Notes: generated by a model not told the origin, from the letters alone. Counted from the stretch's first letter, positions 29,937 through 41,894 are shown. The stretch: 64,000 nt of DNA from Effrenium voratum (GCA_963377175.1 CAUJNA010002846.1:418501-482500), one strand, 5' to 3'. A program made the numbers and translations.

Positions 29937-31080
29937 AATTCGACCTATCCAGTGTTTCCATGGGTCTGAGAAAGTTGCGATGGAATTCCTCTTTTCTACT
30001 AAGGTAGTTCTCACTTGCCCAAAGACAAGGTTAACCTTTTGTGACCACTAAATAATCATACGGACCAAACCAGGACAACCAAAAGGTCGAAAGGTCGGCC
30101 TATCCTACATCTATACCTGGGTTTCCCCTAATTAACAAGGTCAAGCCCACTGAACGGGGGACCTTTAAGTGGGTTGTAGCCTAGAAAAACAACAAATTAC
30201 CAACTTAGCCGATCAACTTACAAGTAAAAATGGTTGAACCCGTTGTCGGAAACCAAAACGTCAGCTGACTCGAACTGTTCGGCAAGAATGTTGACCCTGA
30301 TCAAAGGAGAACCGGCTTTTTTTGCTTGGAGATGTCCCCGAAATTGGTCTGACTTCCCGGATTGGAACACTCCCCACTCTCAAAATCCACCAGGAATAAT
30401 GTTTAATCCTGGGTCAGACTGCCGCATTCAAAAATCCCCCTAAAAATGGATATTGCAACCCACAATTCTGAGAGTGTGGTCTGCCAGGTTGTTCTATATC
30501 TCTGCTCCCCTTGTTGGGTTTTCATCATGTTTCCTGGCAAAACGCGAACTGCCCCAAACATTTTTTGGGAGAAGGGGGGGGTTGACCTCAGATGCCCAGT
30601 GGCCATGGCAAAAAAAAAAAAAACGAGCACCCTTTCTTGGCCGAGTTTCAATCAAGAAATCGGACCCCTTCCCCCCAAAAAAAGACTCGAAAAAGAAAGG
30701 GCACTGGGCAACTGGGTGACTGAAGAACTGGGGTCCATAGGAGGCCAACTCCTTTTTCCTGGTTACACGCCGCTTTGATTAAAAAAAAACAAAAACGCGG
30801 GGGGTGGTGGGGGGGGGGAAACGGGGGGTCCCACCGAACTTGGGGTCCAAGGCCCCCGGGCTCTTTGCCCGAGACATCTTCTCCGAAGAAGTCCTTCTCC
30901 CGGAACCCCACCTCCTCGATCCTCGCGTTTTTCGCGCGCGAAACGCGTCGCGCGTTTCGCGCGTCGCGCTTCGCTTGGTTGCTTCCTTGGCCATCCTTTT
31001 CAAGCCGTCGTTCTTTTCAAAAACCAACCATTTCTCCAGGTTTTTGTTGGCGGTTTTCTAGAAAGGCCACCACCTGTGAC
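29937..31080. other. Host stretch with a CpG palindrome and homopolymer runs
   Basis: Contains A/G homopolymers (30610-30622, 30779-30790, 30803-30830) and a GCGCGAAACGCG/CGCGTTTCGCGC stem with a 3-base loop at 30936-30962. No gene recognised. Confidence 0.3.
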
Positions 31081-31210
31081 TCTAGAGGTTGATTCCCCAA
31101 GCATCCTTCTTTTCTTAAAAACCCATCGCTGTTTCCCTGGGTTTGTTTGATGGTGTCCTGAAATGATTCGGATCCCTGGGTTCAGAATGGAAATGGAAGG
31201 CAGCCCTAGA
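31081..31210. repeat. Family-I element, copy 3
   Basis: TCTAGAGGTTGATTCCCC at the left, GGCAGCCCTAGA at the right, GATTCGGATCCCTGG inside. A partial copy (CGTCGTTCTTTTCAAAAACC) lies just left at about 31,000-31,080. Confidence 0.6.
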
Positions 31211-31335
31211 GTTTCCAGCGCATAGAGTCGGAAGTCGGAAGTCCGTGGACGGAAACGAGGCAATGGGCTTGAGGCTCACTCCCAAGGTGTCGGTGGACTT
31301 CCAGCTGCGCCGTTGCGGCCGCAGGAAAATTCGAA

Positions 31336-31484
31336 GTAATGAACACCCCCCTATCAATAAACCTCCCTGTTTATTAATATGGGGGTGTCCCTGGTTTTTG
31401 TGGGGATTGTTCACTTTTGGAGGTGAACACCCCCTATTACTATTAATAAACTGGGGTTGATGAATAGGGGGTCAACATTCATGT
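31336..31484. repeat. Family-L hairpin element, copy 1 (compound)
   Basis: AATGAACACCCCCCTATCAA...GTTTATTAATATGGGGGTGT is one inverted pair, followed by a second, GTGAACACCCCCTATTACTA...AATAGGGGGTCAACATTCAT. Related to 58,312-58,401. Confidence 0.55.
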
Positions 31485-32155
31485 TCAGTGAGATAGATTC
31501 CCTTTATAGCTAACAGGGAAGTTTACAATTATTCCTAAGCAAACGGATGTATTCCTATCAAAAATGGGTTGCGGGATGCAACCCCACTGACGGGCCTCAA
31601 TGTCTTGACCGAGAAAAGAACAACCAACAGGTTGGGTACCGAGCCTCAAACAAGACGAGCCAACCGAATAGCACAGAGCTTGGATGAACCTGGGTTTTTT
31701 CGTTCAGGATCTTTCAAAAAATGGTCTACCAAAAATTGGTCTAGGATCCGTTTTTTTTAGTCGGTCTACCCAAAATAAGGGGTGACCCCGGATTGAAATG
31801 GTCGTAGGAGACTCCAGGCACCGGGTGGGAATCGTTTTGAAGGAAGGCCTCAACGATCTCGCACCCCTCCCCCGAGGAAATCAAGGTGTGTCTTACAATG
31901 GGAGTGTGTTAACATCAGGGGGACCGCAAAAAAAAACAAGGTCTTCAGCTTCCCTTCGGACCCGTTTTCCTTGAAAACAAACCCAAAGCGGGTACAAAGC
32001 CTCAACAAAGAGACACCCTTTTTGTTGCTTTCGAGCCAATGGCTGCAATCAGCGGGAATTGGGGTTGGGCATACCAGAAATGCCTGGTGTCTCTATGGCT
32101 CTGAAAAAATGGGGTCATACCCAAAAGAAAGGCCTTATTCCCCCATGTTTAACTT
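31485..32155. other. Host stretch without recognised features
   Basis: Its last 65 bp (from about 32,090, CATGGCTCTGAAAAAATGGG) belong to a longer duplication shared with 36,066-36,130. Confidence 0.3.
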
Positions 32156-32262
32156 GCTTGACGGTGGAAGAGGAGCACAGATTTAAATTTTAGCAGTTAA
32201 GTGGGGCTTTCCCACTACACTACAACAAGCAACAATGTGAGATGTTTCCTAACAACAACCAT
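32156..32262. repeat. Family-E element, copy 2
   Basis: CTTGACGGTGGAAGAGGAGC, GGGGCTTTCCCACTACACTA, CCTAACAACAACCATG. With the 65 bp before it, it forms a roughly 170-bp block nearly identical to 36,066-36,243. Confidence 0.65.
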
Positions 32263-32398
32263 GTTTTGAACGGGTCATGGAGACTCCAGGTGGTGATTTT
32301 CTAGTTGTTTTCCTTTAGAACAAGGTGAAAAGGGGGGCTCCCAAGAAAGCCACGCGGCGTCTAGTGCGTGGAAAAACTGGCTCTTCACCTCCCGCATC

Positions 32399-32458
32399 CG
32401 GCCTGAGGTCGTGCTTGATGCGGAGCACGGCCACCTGCGTTTCGTTTTTGTTGGCCAA
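32399..32458 (-). CDS. Candidate host exon (minus strand)
   Basis: Between a possible acceptor CTCGGACAG and a possible donor GGGAG/GTGAAG the minus strand reads LANKNETQVAVLRIKHDLRP and DAG, typical soluble protein with G/C-ending codons. The plus strand is also open. No family recognised. Confidence 0.3.
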
Positions 32459-32530
32459 CTGTCCGAGTCAACCACTTCAACGCGGAGAGATAGGTGGGGG
32501 GGGAAAGGGAGAGAAATGGAAGAGAAAAAA

Positions 32531-32671
32531 AGGTCCTCCTGATTTGAGAGGTGATATTTTTTGGGTGCGCGATTCTTCCTGTTTTGTCTGTTTTCGTAGG
32601 GGAACCCTCCATTTTCGTAGGGGAACCCTCCCACCAAAACGGGGAGAGAAGGGCACTACTGGGGGACCTAG
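32531..32671. mobile_element. Family-A MITE-like element, copy with internal two-unit duplication
   Basis: Left AGGTCCTCCTGATTTGAGAG, right CTGGGGGACCTAG. The central TTTTCGTAGGGGAACCCTCC occurs twice in tandem (about 32589-32630), the same segment that is amplified some twenty-fold at 61.9-62.9 kb. Confidence 0.8.
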
Positions 32672-32681
32672 GAGAGATGTT

Positions 32682-32784
32682 GGGGTGTGGCTCAAAACAA
32701 AGGTGCCGGAATGGCACCTTGGTAATTGGAACCAAAAACGAACAGCCTGCGGTTTGCCCCAGCTGTTTGATTTTGAGCCACGCC
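32682..32784. repeat. Family-H element, copy 3
   Basis: GGGTGTGGCTCAAAAC at the left, GATTTTGAGCCACGCC at the right, CCTGCGGTTTGCCCC inside as in the 26,011 copy. Confidence 0.65.
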
Positions 32785-35712
32785 TATTTGGGTCTGGCTC
32801 AAAATAGAGGATCAACAAACAAAAAGTGGCGTCCTTTTTGGCTTCTCTTAAAACCCACCGAAACAAGATCCATGCGCTCCCGGAGCGAGCTGCCAACTTG
32901 GTCAAAACTCTGGGGTTTTCTTCCCGCCCTGAGGTGTAAAGGTTGTTAGACATGTTGTAGGCATAGATGTCCTTTTAGGGGAAATAGATGGGTTTCCCTG
33001 GTAGATGAAATTTCACCACCAGGTAAACCAGGAATCGCCATCGATTTTTCGACCAAAACAACCAAAAAGGACACCTAAGGTTGTAGGTCGAAATGCAAAG
33101 GTCGAAATGGAAAGTTCCTTTGCTTCCAAAGGCTCCTTTTGGGGTACATAAAGACCAGCCATGAACTCAACCCCTTTAAAGGATTTCATACTGTGGGACC
33201 CACCGTATGTTTAGACAAAAAAACCAAGATGTTGCCGAACTCTGAGCCATTTCAAGGTTGTGGTCAGCGGCAACAAAGGGGGGAAACAAAGGAATAAATG
33301 TTCCCCCTGCCTGTCAAGTCCCCTACACATTGACATGGGTGTGTCTTTTATTCGGGGCGGTTGTCCTCTTGGTTTTCCTTTAAACACCCCCAAAAGGGTA
33401 CCGACGCAAGAAAGAAACACGCACACCCGCGTGAAACCCAGAAGAACAATCCCTTTTGAACGGAAACCGGAAAAACCGGCTCGCAGTGGAGGCCCTGCTT
33501 CGGGGTCCTTGGGGTCATGTTGACGCAGCACTCAACCCATGAGAGTGTTCCTCTCGAGTGGCAATCCGACCACCGAAACTCTGTTGTTCAGTGACCCTGG
33601 ACAAAAAAGGGAACCCTTTTTTGGGAAGACCAAATTTTTAGTGGGGCCACCAAAAAAAGAGAGCGAAAAAGGATTGACTCGGACGTCGGAGCCACTGAAC
33701 AACTGAGGACTCTTTGGGCCTCAAAACGTTCGCTTCGAGGACTGTCTTCCGATCCAGCCGGCTGTGAAATGCCAATCATCTCCATCTCGTGCCGTCGAAT
33801 TAGTTGGTGGGCCCGGAAAGTCGGAAAGTCGGGAACCCGGAAACCGGAAACCCCAGAGACCAACAAGAAAAGCTTCCGAAACCCTGCCGGGCACCAAAAA
33901 AAAAACGCCCCTCGCCCCGAACAAGTGACCATCCAGTCCTGGAACCCCTGAAAAAGTGAGCGATGAAAGCCATGAGCTCTTCTCAGGCGCCCCGTTGGAT
34001 TTTCCCGGCGTCCTTCTTCTGGTCGAGGACTTCCATGGGAAAAGAACCAGTTGGCATCCTCTTTTTTTCGGTTGGTTGAGGTTTGCTTTTTTCTCACAAA
34101 ACAGACAAAGGGCGGCATCCACTCAGGGTCTTGGGGGTCTAAACCCCAAGCAAAACCGCTCAAAGCCAAAACCTGAAAAAAGAGTCGAACCAAGGGCCGG
34201 AATCCATCCACTGGGCCACAACGTCAACTGGGCAACGTCTCGGGCAACAGGTGGCGCCTTGTCGCTGGCCTTTGGCCTAAAGCTGCCCAGGCGTCTACCT
34301 ATCGGCCATTGGGTTCATCCGAAGAGATGGCGCTTTTTGGTACATGGAGTCCCCCAGAACCCATCCCAAACACCCAGAAGTTTTAGTCAATATATGCGCC
34401 TTTTTTTTACCATTCCAAAATGGTCAACTCCAGGTCGGAAAACCAGGAAGATCAGAGGATGCTGTTTCTCCAAGCGCCTGGTGGGTTGCAGGTTTAGTCA
34501 ATCTGCACCTGGAGCGGTTTTTTGACCCCAACAACAATGGTCAGCTATCAAGCACAAGGCGTGACAAGTTTTACAGGGCCAAAAGGAGAGCCAAGATCTA
34601 AGGAACGATTCGGGTCACACCGAATTGAGGTCCGAGTCGATTCCGAGTGGGGGAACTCATCAAAGAATTCCCCGACGAAGGCAACAAAACAACAGTTGTG
34701 TTTGGATGTGTGTTCTTGACCGTCTTGGTGTGGTTTGTCAAAGGGCAACAAACACGAACACCCAGATCCATTTAGAGGGGTCTATTAACCAAAAAAAACT
34801 GCCTTTTGGAGAATCTGGGGTTTGTTTCGCCCTGGAGGAATCGAGCGATTCGCCTTGACTCGGCTAGCCACTAGCCTTCCTCACGTTCCTTACTCTCCAT
34901 GACTATCTTACTCGCTGTGCCCTTACTCCCTGCAGTGCGCTTGCTCCCCATGTTTTCCCTTGCTCCCTTTGCATCAGAAGACTTACAGCAAAGCATACCC
35001 AGCAGTCCAACAAAACAACTCCAAATGAGCAGATGTGCAAGGTAATAATTAGGGGCATAGGTCAAGGTACTCCGAAAATTCCCAACAGACGCCTAGACTT
35101 TCGCAGGAAACTGACGCTTGCCCCGTTGCTCCTTTGTGCGATACCCTTTTCCAGGCTTGCTTGCTGTTGACCCCTCTGCTCCAATGGAAAATCCCCCAGA
35201 TTTCACCCAACAAGTTGAAGTCCAAAGATGTGCTACCAAATATCCATAAAGCAAGCTCGGTTTCTTTTTGCTCCCCTGCCAAAAACTTAACTTTTAGAAT
35301 TTTAGTGGTTTAATGGAAAACCCAGTAGTTGGCAAAAAGCTAAAGTCCTAACATCCACTCACTTGCCCACAGGACAAAGAAATAAAAGGTGATCACCTTT
35401 TGGGGTCATGACTAAAACTAGACCAACAAGGAGAAACCAGATCAGGTCAGATCCGGTCGATTCGCTTTGGGCAACGGAGTCCCTTGGCAAAATGCAAAAA
35501 AAGAAAAAGACTCTGGCAATGAAACCTTGGATCCCTGTTGAAAGGGTCTCACATCTTCCAAAAGCCGACGAACCTTCTTTTTCTACCACTCAAATGGTCC
35601 AAACCCGAAAAATTGACTAAAATCCGAAACGGAGCTCAGTGAGTAAGTGAGACTAAGCAAAAAGGTTTTTCTGGTTGCAAGGCCCACATCGGTACAAAGT
35701 AAACCAGATTCT
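32785..35712. other. Host stretch with few recognisable features
   Basis: Almost 3 kb with no confident gene. I noted only isolated fragments: a diverged family-B right half near 35,582-35,650 (CTACCACTCAAATGGTCC) and TTTTAGTGGTTTAATGGAAA near 35,300, a string also at 15,960. Several short frames are open on both strands (for example 33,588-34,211 minus), without motifs. Confidence 0.25.
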
Positions 35713-35930
35713 CACTTGAGTGGAATTGCCAAACAAAAGCCGAACCTTTGGTTTGCCACTAACATGGTCTTCCCAAAAGTATAGCTAGGTCCTCCAGTAG
35801 AGAGGTTAGAATAAGGGTACCAACCTTTTTCTGTACGTAGTCTATTTTCGTAGGGGAACCCTGCCAACCAAAAAAGGGGGTTAAAAAGGGCACCAATTGC
35901 TGGGGGACGTAGATAAAGTGCAGGAACTCA
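35713..35930. mobile_element. Family-B element interrupted by a family-A element
   Basis: TCACTTGAGTGGAATTGCC...AACATGGTCTTCCCAAAAGT is the left half of family B; after the intervening family-A copy (35785-35912) the sequence resumes ATAAAGTGCAGGAACTC, close to the expected right half. So A landed in B, which gives a relative age. Confidence 0.55.
35785..35912. mobile_element. Family-A MITE-like element, copy 5 (nested in family B)
   Basis: CTAGGTCCTCCAGTAGAGAG and TTGCTGGGGGACGTAG; one change in the right inverted end. Confidence 0.8.
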
Positions 35931-36065
35931 TGGACTCCGTATTTGCAGATTCTGATGAAATAGTTGAGGCGACCAATTCGCCACTTCCCAAAGCATGGGG
36001 CAGCGCGCAGGGGAAAATCGTTGACGTTGGAAGTAGGGGAGCAAAAAAATAAACTTTAGCCTGAC

Positions 36066-36243
36066 TCCATGGCTCTGAAAAAATGGGGTCATACCCAAAA
36101 GAAATGCCTTATTCCCCTATTTTTAACTTGCTTGACGGTGGAAGGGGAGCAAAGATTTAAATTTTAGCAGTTAAGTGGTTGGATTTCAACCACTAAACCA
36201 CAACAAGCAAACATGTAAAAAATGTTTCCCAACAACAACCATG
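36066..36243. repeat. Family-E element, copy 3, within a 170-bp duplicated block
   Basis: CATGGCTCTGAAAAAATGGG through GGTTGGATTTCAACCACTAA to CAACAACAACCATG, nearly identical to 32,090-32,262. A short E-like fragment, GTTGACGTTGGAAGTAGGGG, stands at 36,022. Confidence 0.7.
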
Positions 36244-36430
36244 AAGCGGGTGCCAGTTGCAAGCAGTGACCCTTCAGTCGAAAAATCAAACTCGCTTTGG
36301 GGTTGCCCATGTTCGTATGAAGCCCAGCTGCTTTTTAGGAATCGCGAAGACCCCTTTCTCAAAACAAAGGGCACCTGGAGTCTCCTTCTGGCCCTTCAAA
36401 CACAAGAAGCCATGGGCCATCTACTAAACA

Positions 36431-36560
36431 TACTGTGGATGGACGGAATCCTGCACCACGTTCAAACCATGGAGAACCATTGTTCGTTGGCATTTGCAGG
36501 GGAATCATCCTTTCCTTTCAGGGTTTGGTAGGTGGTGCAGGATTTCGTCCATCCACAGTA
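36431..36560. mobile_element. Family-C MITE-like element, well-kept copy
   Basis: TACTGTGGATGGACGGAATCC and GGATTTCGTCCATCCACAGTA are inverted, with GCACCACG/GGTGGTGC inside. Flanked by CA and GG. Confidence 0.8.
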
Positions 36561-37132
36561 GGGCGTCATGACCTTCCATTTTGAAGGGTCACCCTGCAAC
36601 CCTTGGTGCGGGCGTGCAACAAAAACAATGTGTTGCACAGCCCCACACTTAAAATGACAAAAAACAACAAACAACTGAAAACACACCAACACCAGTGGAG
36701 GAGACTCCACTGAGTATGTGTCAAAGGCGGACCCCAAAAAGAGGAGCTTCCTTTTGGTTCAAGCAAGCCGAACAAATTGGCTGCCAAACAAAGCGCACAC
36801 CCACTTGGTTGATATTTAAATGCTTTCCAAGACAAAAGCAACCATTTTGGGGGGGCCATCTTCTCTTTTTCTTTTTTTAGGGGGGGAACCTCCAAACAGT
36901 GCTTTGTGTGTATTCTGCCCTTTTTGCCGTTCACCCAACCCCAAAACGGGTTCCCCACCAAAAAGGACGCGCCCATGTTCCCATCCCGGGCATCTCCGAG
37001 GGTTCGGCTCTCCACCGGCGAGGTGGGCTCTTTCACTGGGCGAGTCATCGGGAGGCGGAGTCATATCGGGCTGTCGCTGTTGTTTTGGCTTCCATTTGGT
37101 TAAGAACCCTGGATTCCCTTTACTCACTTGCT
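36561..37132. other. Host stretch, one coding-like island
   Basis: The minus strand near 36,980-37,085 reads RQPDMTPPPDDSPSERAHLA in one frame and an alternative charged frame beside it; strand and frame uncertain. Confidence 0.25.
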
Positions 37133-37179
37133 GAAGTCTGAACTTTATATTTACCACTAAAATAATCTTCCCAAAAAGT

Positions 37180-38226
37180 CCGCCGACAGTGCTCGGCGTG
37201 TCGGACACCTAAGAGAGGATAGAGGATAACAACCCCCCCCCACCCGACGTCTGGGGGGGGGGGGCCCCCGCCCCCCCAAAGGACCGCGCGGCAATTTGAT
37301 GACGTTCCACTAAACGTAGTCTTCGGGGACCCGGTGTCGCAAAACAGGGGTCCCAGGCTCGATTCCCCCTGCCGGCTTTTTTGCTGGCTTGGGCTTCCTG
37401 CATCCTTTTGCCGAAAATCTGGAAAAACTCTGTGTTTTTGGACATCATCTTTGCGAAAACGCTGGAAAAACAGTGTTTTTTTGCGGGAAATACTGGGGAG
37501 CAAAGGGGAAGTGCAAGGATACATACATACATACAGACATACATACAGACAGACATACAGACATACATACATACATTACATTACACAACATCACATTACA
37601 TTACTTTAAATTACATCACATTACATACATACATACATACATTATTACATTACATTACATTACTTTACATTACATTACATTACATACATACATACATTAC
37701 ATACATTACATTACATTACATTGCATACATGCATACATGCATTACATACATACATTCATGCAGGCATGCATACATACCTACCTACCTACCTACCTATCAT
37801 ACATACATACATACATTACATTACATTACATTACATTACATTACATTACATTACATTACATTACATTACATACATGCATGAATACATACATTACATACAT
37901 ACATACATACAAACTACATACATACATACATACATTACATTACATTACATTACATTACATTACATTACATTACATTACATTACATACATACATTACATAC
38001 ATACATTACATACATTACATTTCACACATGCATACATACATACATACATACATACATACATACATACATACATACATACATACACATACATACATACATA
38101 CATACATACATACATACATACATACATACATACATACATACATACATACATACATACATACATACATACATACATACATACATACATACATACATACATA
38201 CATACATACATACATACATACATACA

Positions 38227-38257
<31 letters not shown>

Positions 38258-38454
38258 CATACATACATACATACATACATACATACATACATACATACAT
38301 ACATACATACATACATACATACATACATACATACATACATACATACATACATACATACATACATACATACATACATACATACATACATACATACATACAT
38401 ACATACATACATACATACATACATACATACATACATTACATTACATTACATACA

Positions 38455-38485
<31 letters not shown>

Positions 38486-38635
38486 CATACATACATACAT
38501 ACATACATACATACATACATACATACATACATACATACATACATACATACATACATACATACATACATTACATACATTACATACATTACATTACATTACA
38601 TTACATTACATTACATTACATTACATTACATTACA

Positions 38636-38666
<31 letters not shown>

Positions 38667-38684
38667 CATACATACATACATACA

Positions 38685-38715
<31 letters not shown>

Positions 38716-39209
38716 CATACATACATACATACATACATACATACATACATACATACATACATACATACATACATACATACATACATACATACATACATAC
38801 ATACATACATACATACATACATACATACATACATACATACATACATACATACATACATACATACATACATACATACATACATACATACATACATACATAC
38901 ATACATACATACATACATACATACATACATACATACATACATACATACATACATACATACATACATACATACATACATACATACATACATACATACATAC
39001 ATACATACATACATACATACATACATACATACATACATACATACATACATACATACATACATACATACATACATACATACATACATACATACATACATAC
39101 ATACATACATACATACATACATACATACATACATACATACATACATACATACATACATACATACATACATACATACATACATACATACATACATACATAC
39201 ATACATACA

Positions 39210-39240
<31 letters not shown>

Positions 39241-39382
39241 CATACATACATACATACATACATACATACATACATACATACATACATACATACATACATA
39301 CATACATACATACATACATACATACATACATACATACATACATACATACATACATACATACATACATACATACATACATACA

Positions 39383-39413
<31 letters not shown>

Positions 39414-39711
39414 CATACATACATACATACATACATACATACATACATACATACATACATACATACATACATACATACATACATACATACATACATACAT
39501 ACATACATACATACATACATACATACATACATACATACATACATACATACATACATACATACATACATACATACATACATACATACATACATACATACAT
39601 ACATACATACATACATACATACATACATACATACATACATACATACATACATACATACATACATACATACATACATACATACATACATACATACATACAT
39701 ACATACATACA

Positions 39712-39742
<31 letters not shown>

Positions 39743-40878
39743 CATACATACATACATACATACATACATACATACATACATACATACATACATACATACA
39801 TACATACATACATACATACATACATACATACATACATACATACATACATACATACATACATACATACATACATACATACATACATACATACATACATACA
39901 TACATACATACATACATACATACATACATACATACATACATACATACATACATACATACATACATACATACATACATACATACATACATACATACATACA
40001 TACATACATACATACATACATACATACATACATACATACATACATACATACATACATACATACATACATACATACATACATACATACATACATACATACA
40101 TACATACATACATACATACATACATACATACATACATACATACATACATACATACATACATACATACATACATACATACATACATACATACATACATACA
40201 TACATACATACATACATACATACATACATACATACATACATACATACATACATACATACATACATACATACATACATACATACATACATACATACATACA
40301 TACATACATACATACATACATACATACATACATACATACATACATACATACATACATACATACATACATACATACATACATACATACATACATACATACA
40401 TACATACATACATACATACATACATACATACATACATACATACATACATACATACATACATACATACATACATACATACATACATACATACATACATACA
40501 TACATACATACATACATACATACATACATACATACATACATACATACATACATACATACATACATACATACATACATACATACATACATACATACATACA
40601 TACATACATACATACATACATACATACATACATACATACATACATACATACATACATACATACATACATACATACATACATACATACATACATACATTAC
40701 ATACATACATACATACATACATACGAGAGAGGGAGATTGGGGAGAGAGTGGCTTGGGGGGATGGGGAGGATGGGGAGCGGAGGGAGGGAGAGAGGACGAC
40801 AGAACACACCAGGGAGACAAGGGAGAGAGGAAGGAGAAAAGGGAGAGGACAATGTCGGCGGACTGAGCCGGAGGCTCT
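37180..40878. mobile_element. 3.7-kb insertion carrying the CATA array
   Basis: The left end CCGCCGACAGTGCTCGGCGT resembles the left end of the insert in the viral fibre gene (CCGCCGGCCTGCCGGCGTGT). The right end complement has GTCCGCCGACATTG, matching the left AGTCCGCCGACAGTG. Unique flanks (37180-37518) are GC-rich with a C9/G12 palindromic run near 37232-37279; the right flank (40725-40878) is purine-rich. No transposase is visible, so a non-autonomous element is inferred. Confidence 0.6.
37519..40724. repeat. 3.2-kb CATA microsatellite array with TTACA interruptions
   Basis: The left 1.1 kb mixes CATA runs with blocks of ATTAC pentamers; from about 38,640 it is almost pure CATA, broken by single TTACATAC steps (38690, 39208, 39383, 39711, 40696). 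The very long His/Thr/Tyr/Ile and Met/Tyr/Val/Cys frames across it are artefacts of the repeat. Confidence 0.97.
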
Positions 40879-40936
40879 AAAGTTTAAAGTTCATGAACTC
40901 AGGAAGTGAGTTTAAACCCAACAGAGTCATTTCAGC

Positions 40937-41351
40937 AAATGGAAGTTGGTTGAAGAGAAGTGGCCCGAGATCATGGCGGTCAACCAGGTCAGCCAGGAGA
41001 TTCCTCATCTGTTTTCTACCAAGACAACCCGGATCATGGTTTACAACCAGACCAACCAAGAATTATCGTCCGTTTTCTATGAACCAAAAAGGACACGTAT
41101 ATAGAGTCAGAGTCAAGGGATGCTCTTTTCAAGCGGGTGCCTGCAACCCAAATTAGAGTGAGCATAGCCCACTGAACTGTGCACAGACAGCACGCATCGG
41201 GCGATGTCCCCCGAAAAAAAAAATGGGCGGGCCTACCTGATTGTTACTCACGACACTGACGGAACGAACCCAGATCCCGGAAAAGGTCGAGAATTTGAAG
41301 CTGCTTTCCAGAGCGATTCTTTTTCATGTCGAGCATCTGGAGCGGCGTTTT
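40937..41351 (+). CDS. Candidate host exon pair, strand uncertain
   Basis: On the plus strand KWKLVEEKWPEIMAVNQ follows a possible acceptor CATTTCAG, and after GAACCCAG the frame IPEKVENLKLLSRAILFHVE and HLERRF runs to a stop at about 41351, in matching phase. The minus strand of the second island is equally open (MLDMKKNRSGKQLQILDLFR, with a donor-like GTGAGT at 41243-41251). Coding composition is clear, strand is not. Confidence 0.22.
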
Positions 41352-41682
41352 TGAAAAAAACAACAACTCGCCTTCTTAACTCCCGAAGGATCTGGACATG
41401 AAAGGTCCTCGACCTCCGGACCTCTAGCAATGGGGCACTTTAAACGGTTGCAAGCCAAAAGGTCGATTTCGGTGGCAACCAAAAGGTCGATTTCCAGACC
41501 AAAAGATTTGGCCGTTGGCCCGACTGTGAAACCTGGTGCGAAATGGAACCCAGCGATCTTGGGCTCCTAGGGGGAGGGGGAGTTGCCATCGGGATCAGGT
41601 CCCGAACTATGTCCCCCCAAATCCTCCAGCAGGAGTCAAAGGCAAAACCTGAGTACACCCCCAACCCCATACTCCAGATACC

Positions 41683-41800
41683 CACTTTTTCTAGGGTATT
41701 TTTTGAAAAAACCTGGTTTTTCAGGGTAGATACCTCCTTTTTTAGTAGAGGGTCGACATGATACCCTTAAAAATCAGGCCGGGTATTTGGAGTCGGCACA
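41683..41800. repeat. Family-N repeat, copy 1
   Basis: TTCTAGGGTATTTTTTGAAA, TTTTTTAGTAGAGGGTCGAC, GGGTATTTGGAGT; its inverted relative is at 63,562-63,690. Confidence 0.55.
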
Positions 41801-41894
41801 CTCAGGCCGTTTGCCCCTGTCCTCAGATCTCCTGCTACAAGCTTGGAAACCCCTCCCTAAAAACCTCAGAGGATGGCTGGAAACCGCCGAGAAA

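Larger units (their letters stand above)
37133..40910. mobile_element. Family-B element split by a 3.7-kb insertion
   Basis: CTCACTTGCTGAAGTCTGAA...ATAATCTTCCCAAAAAGT (37133-37179) and AAAGTTTAAAGTTCATGAAC...AGGAAGTGAG (40879-40910) are the two halves. AAAGT stands at both junctions (37175-37179, 40879-40883) as a 5-bp target duplication. Confidence 0.8.

Noticed and set aside
33588..34211. 207-codon minus-strand open frame
   Set aside because: Composition is typical of chance frames (Phe/Pro/Arg-rich), overlapped by open frames in other phases, no motif or repeat-free homologous feature seen.
37289..37386. tRNA-like segment: GGCTCGATTCC resembling a B box, followed by a T6 run
   Set aside because: No convincing A box, acceptor stem does not pair and no anticodon arm could be drawn; at most a remote tRNA-derived relic inside the CATA-bearing insertion.
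37519..40724. CRISPR-like array
   Set aside because: The regular structure is a plain microsatellite without spacers.
37389..40880. Open frame of 1,163 codons and several other very long frames on both strands
   Set aside because: They are translations of the CATA tetranucleotide array, which has no stop codon in any frame; no codon bias, domain or start context.
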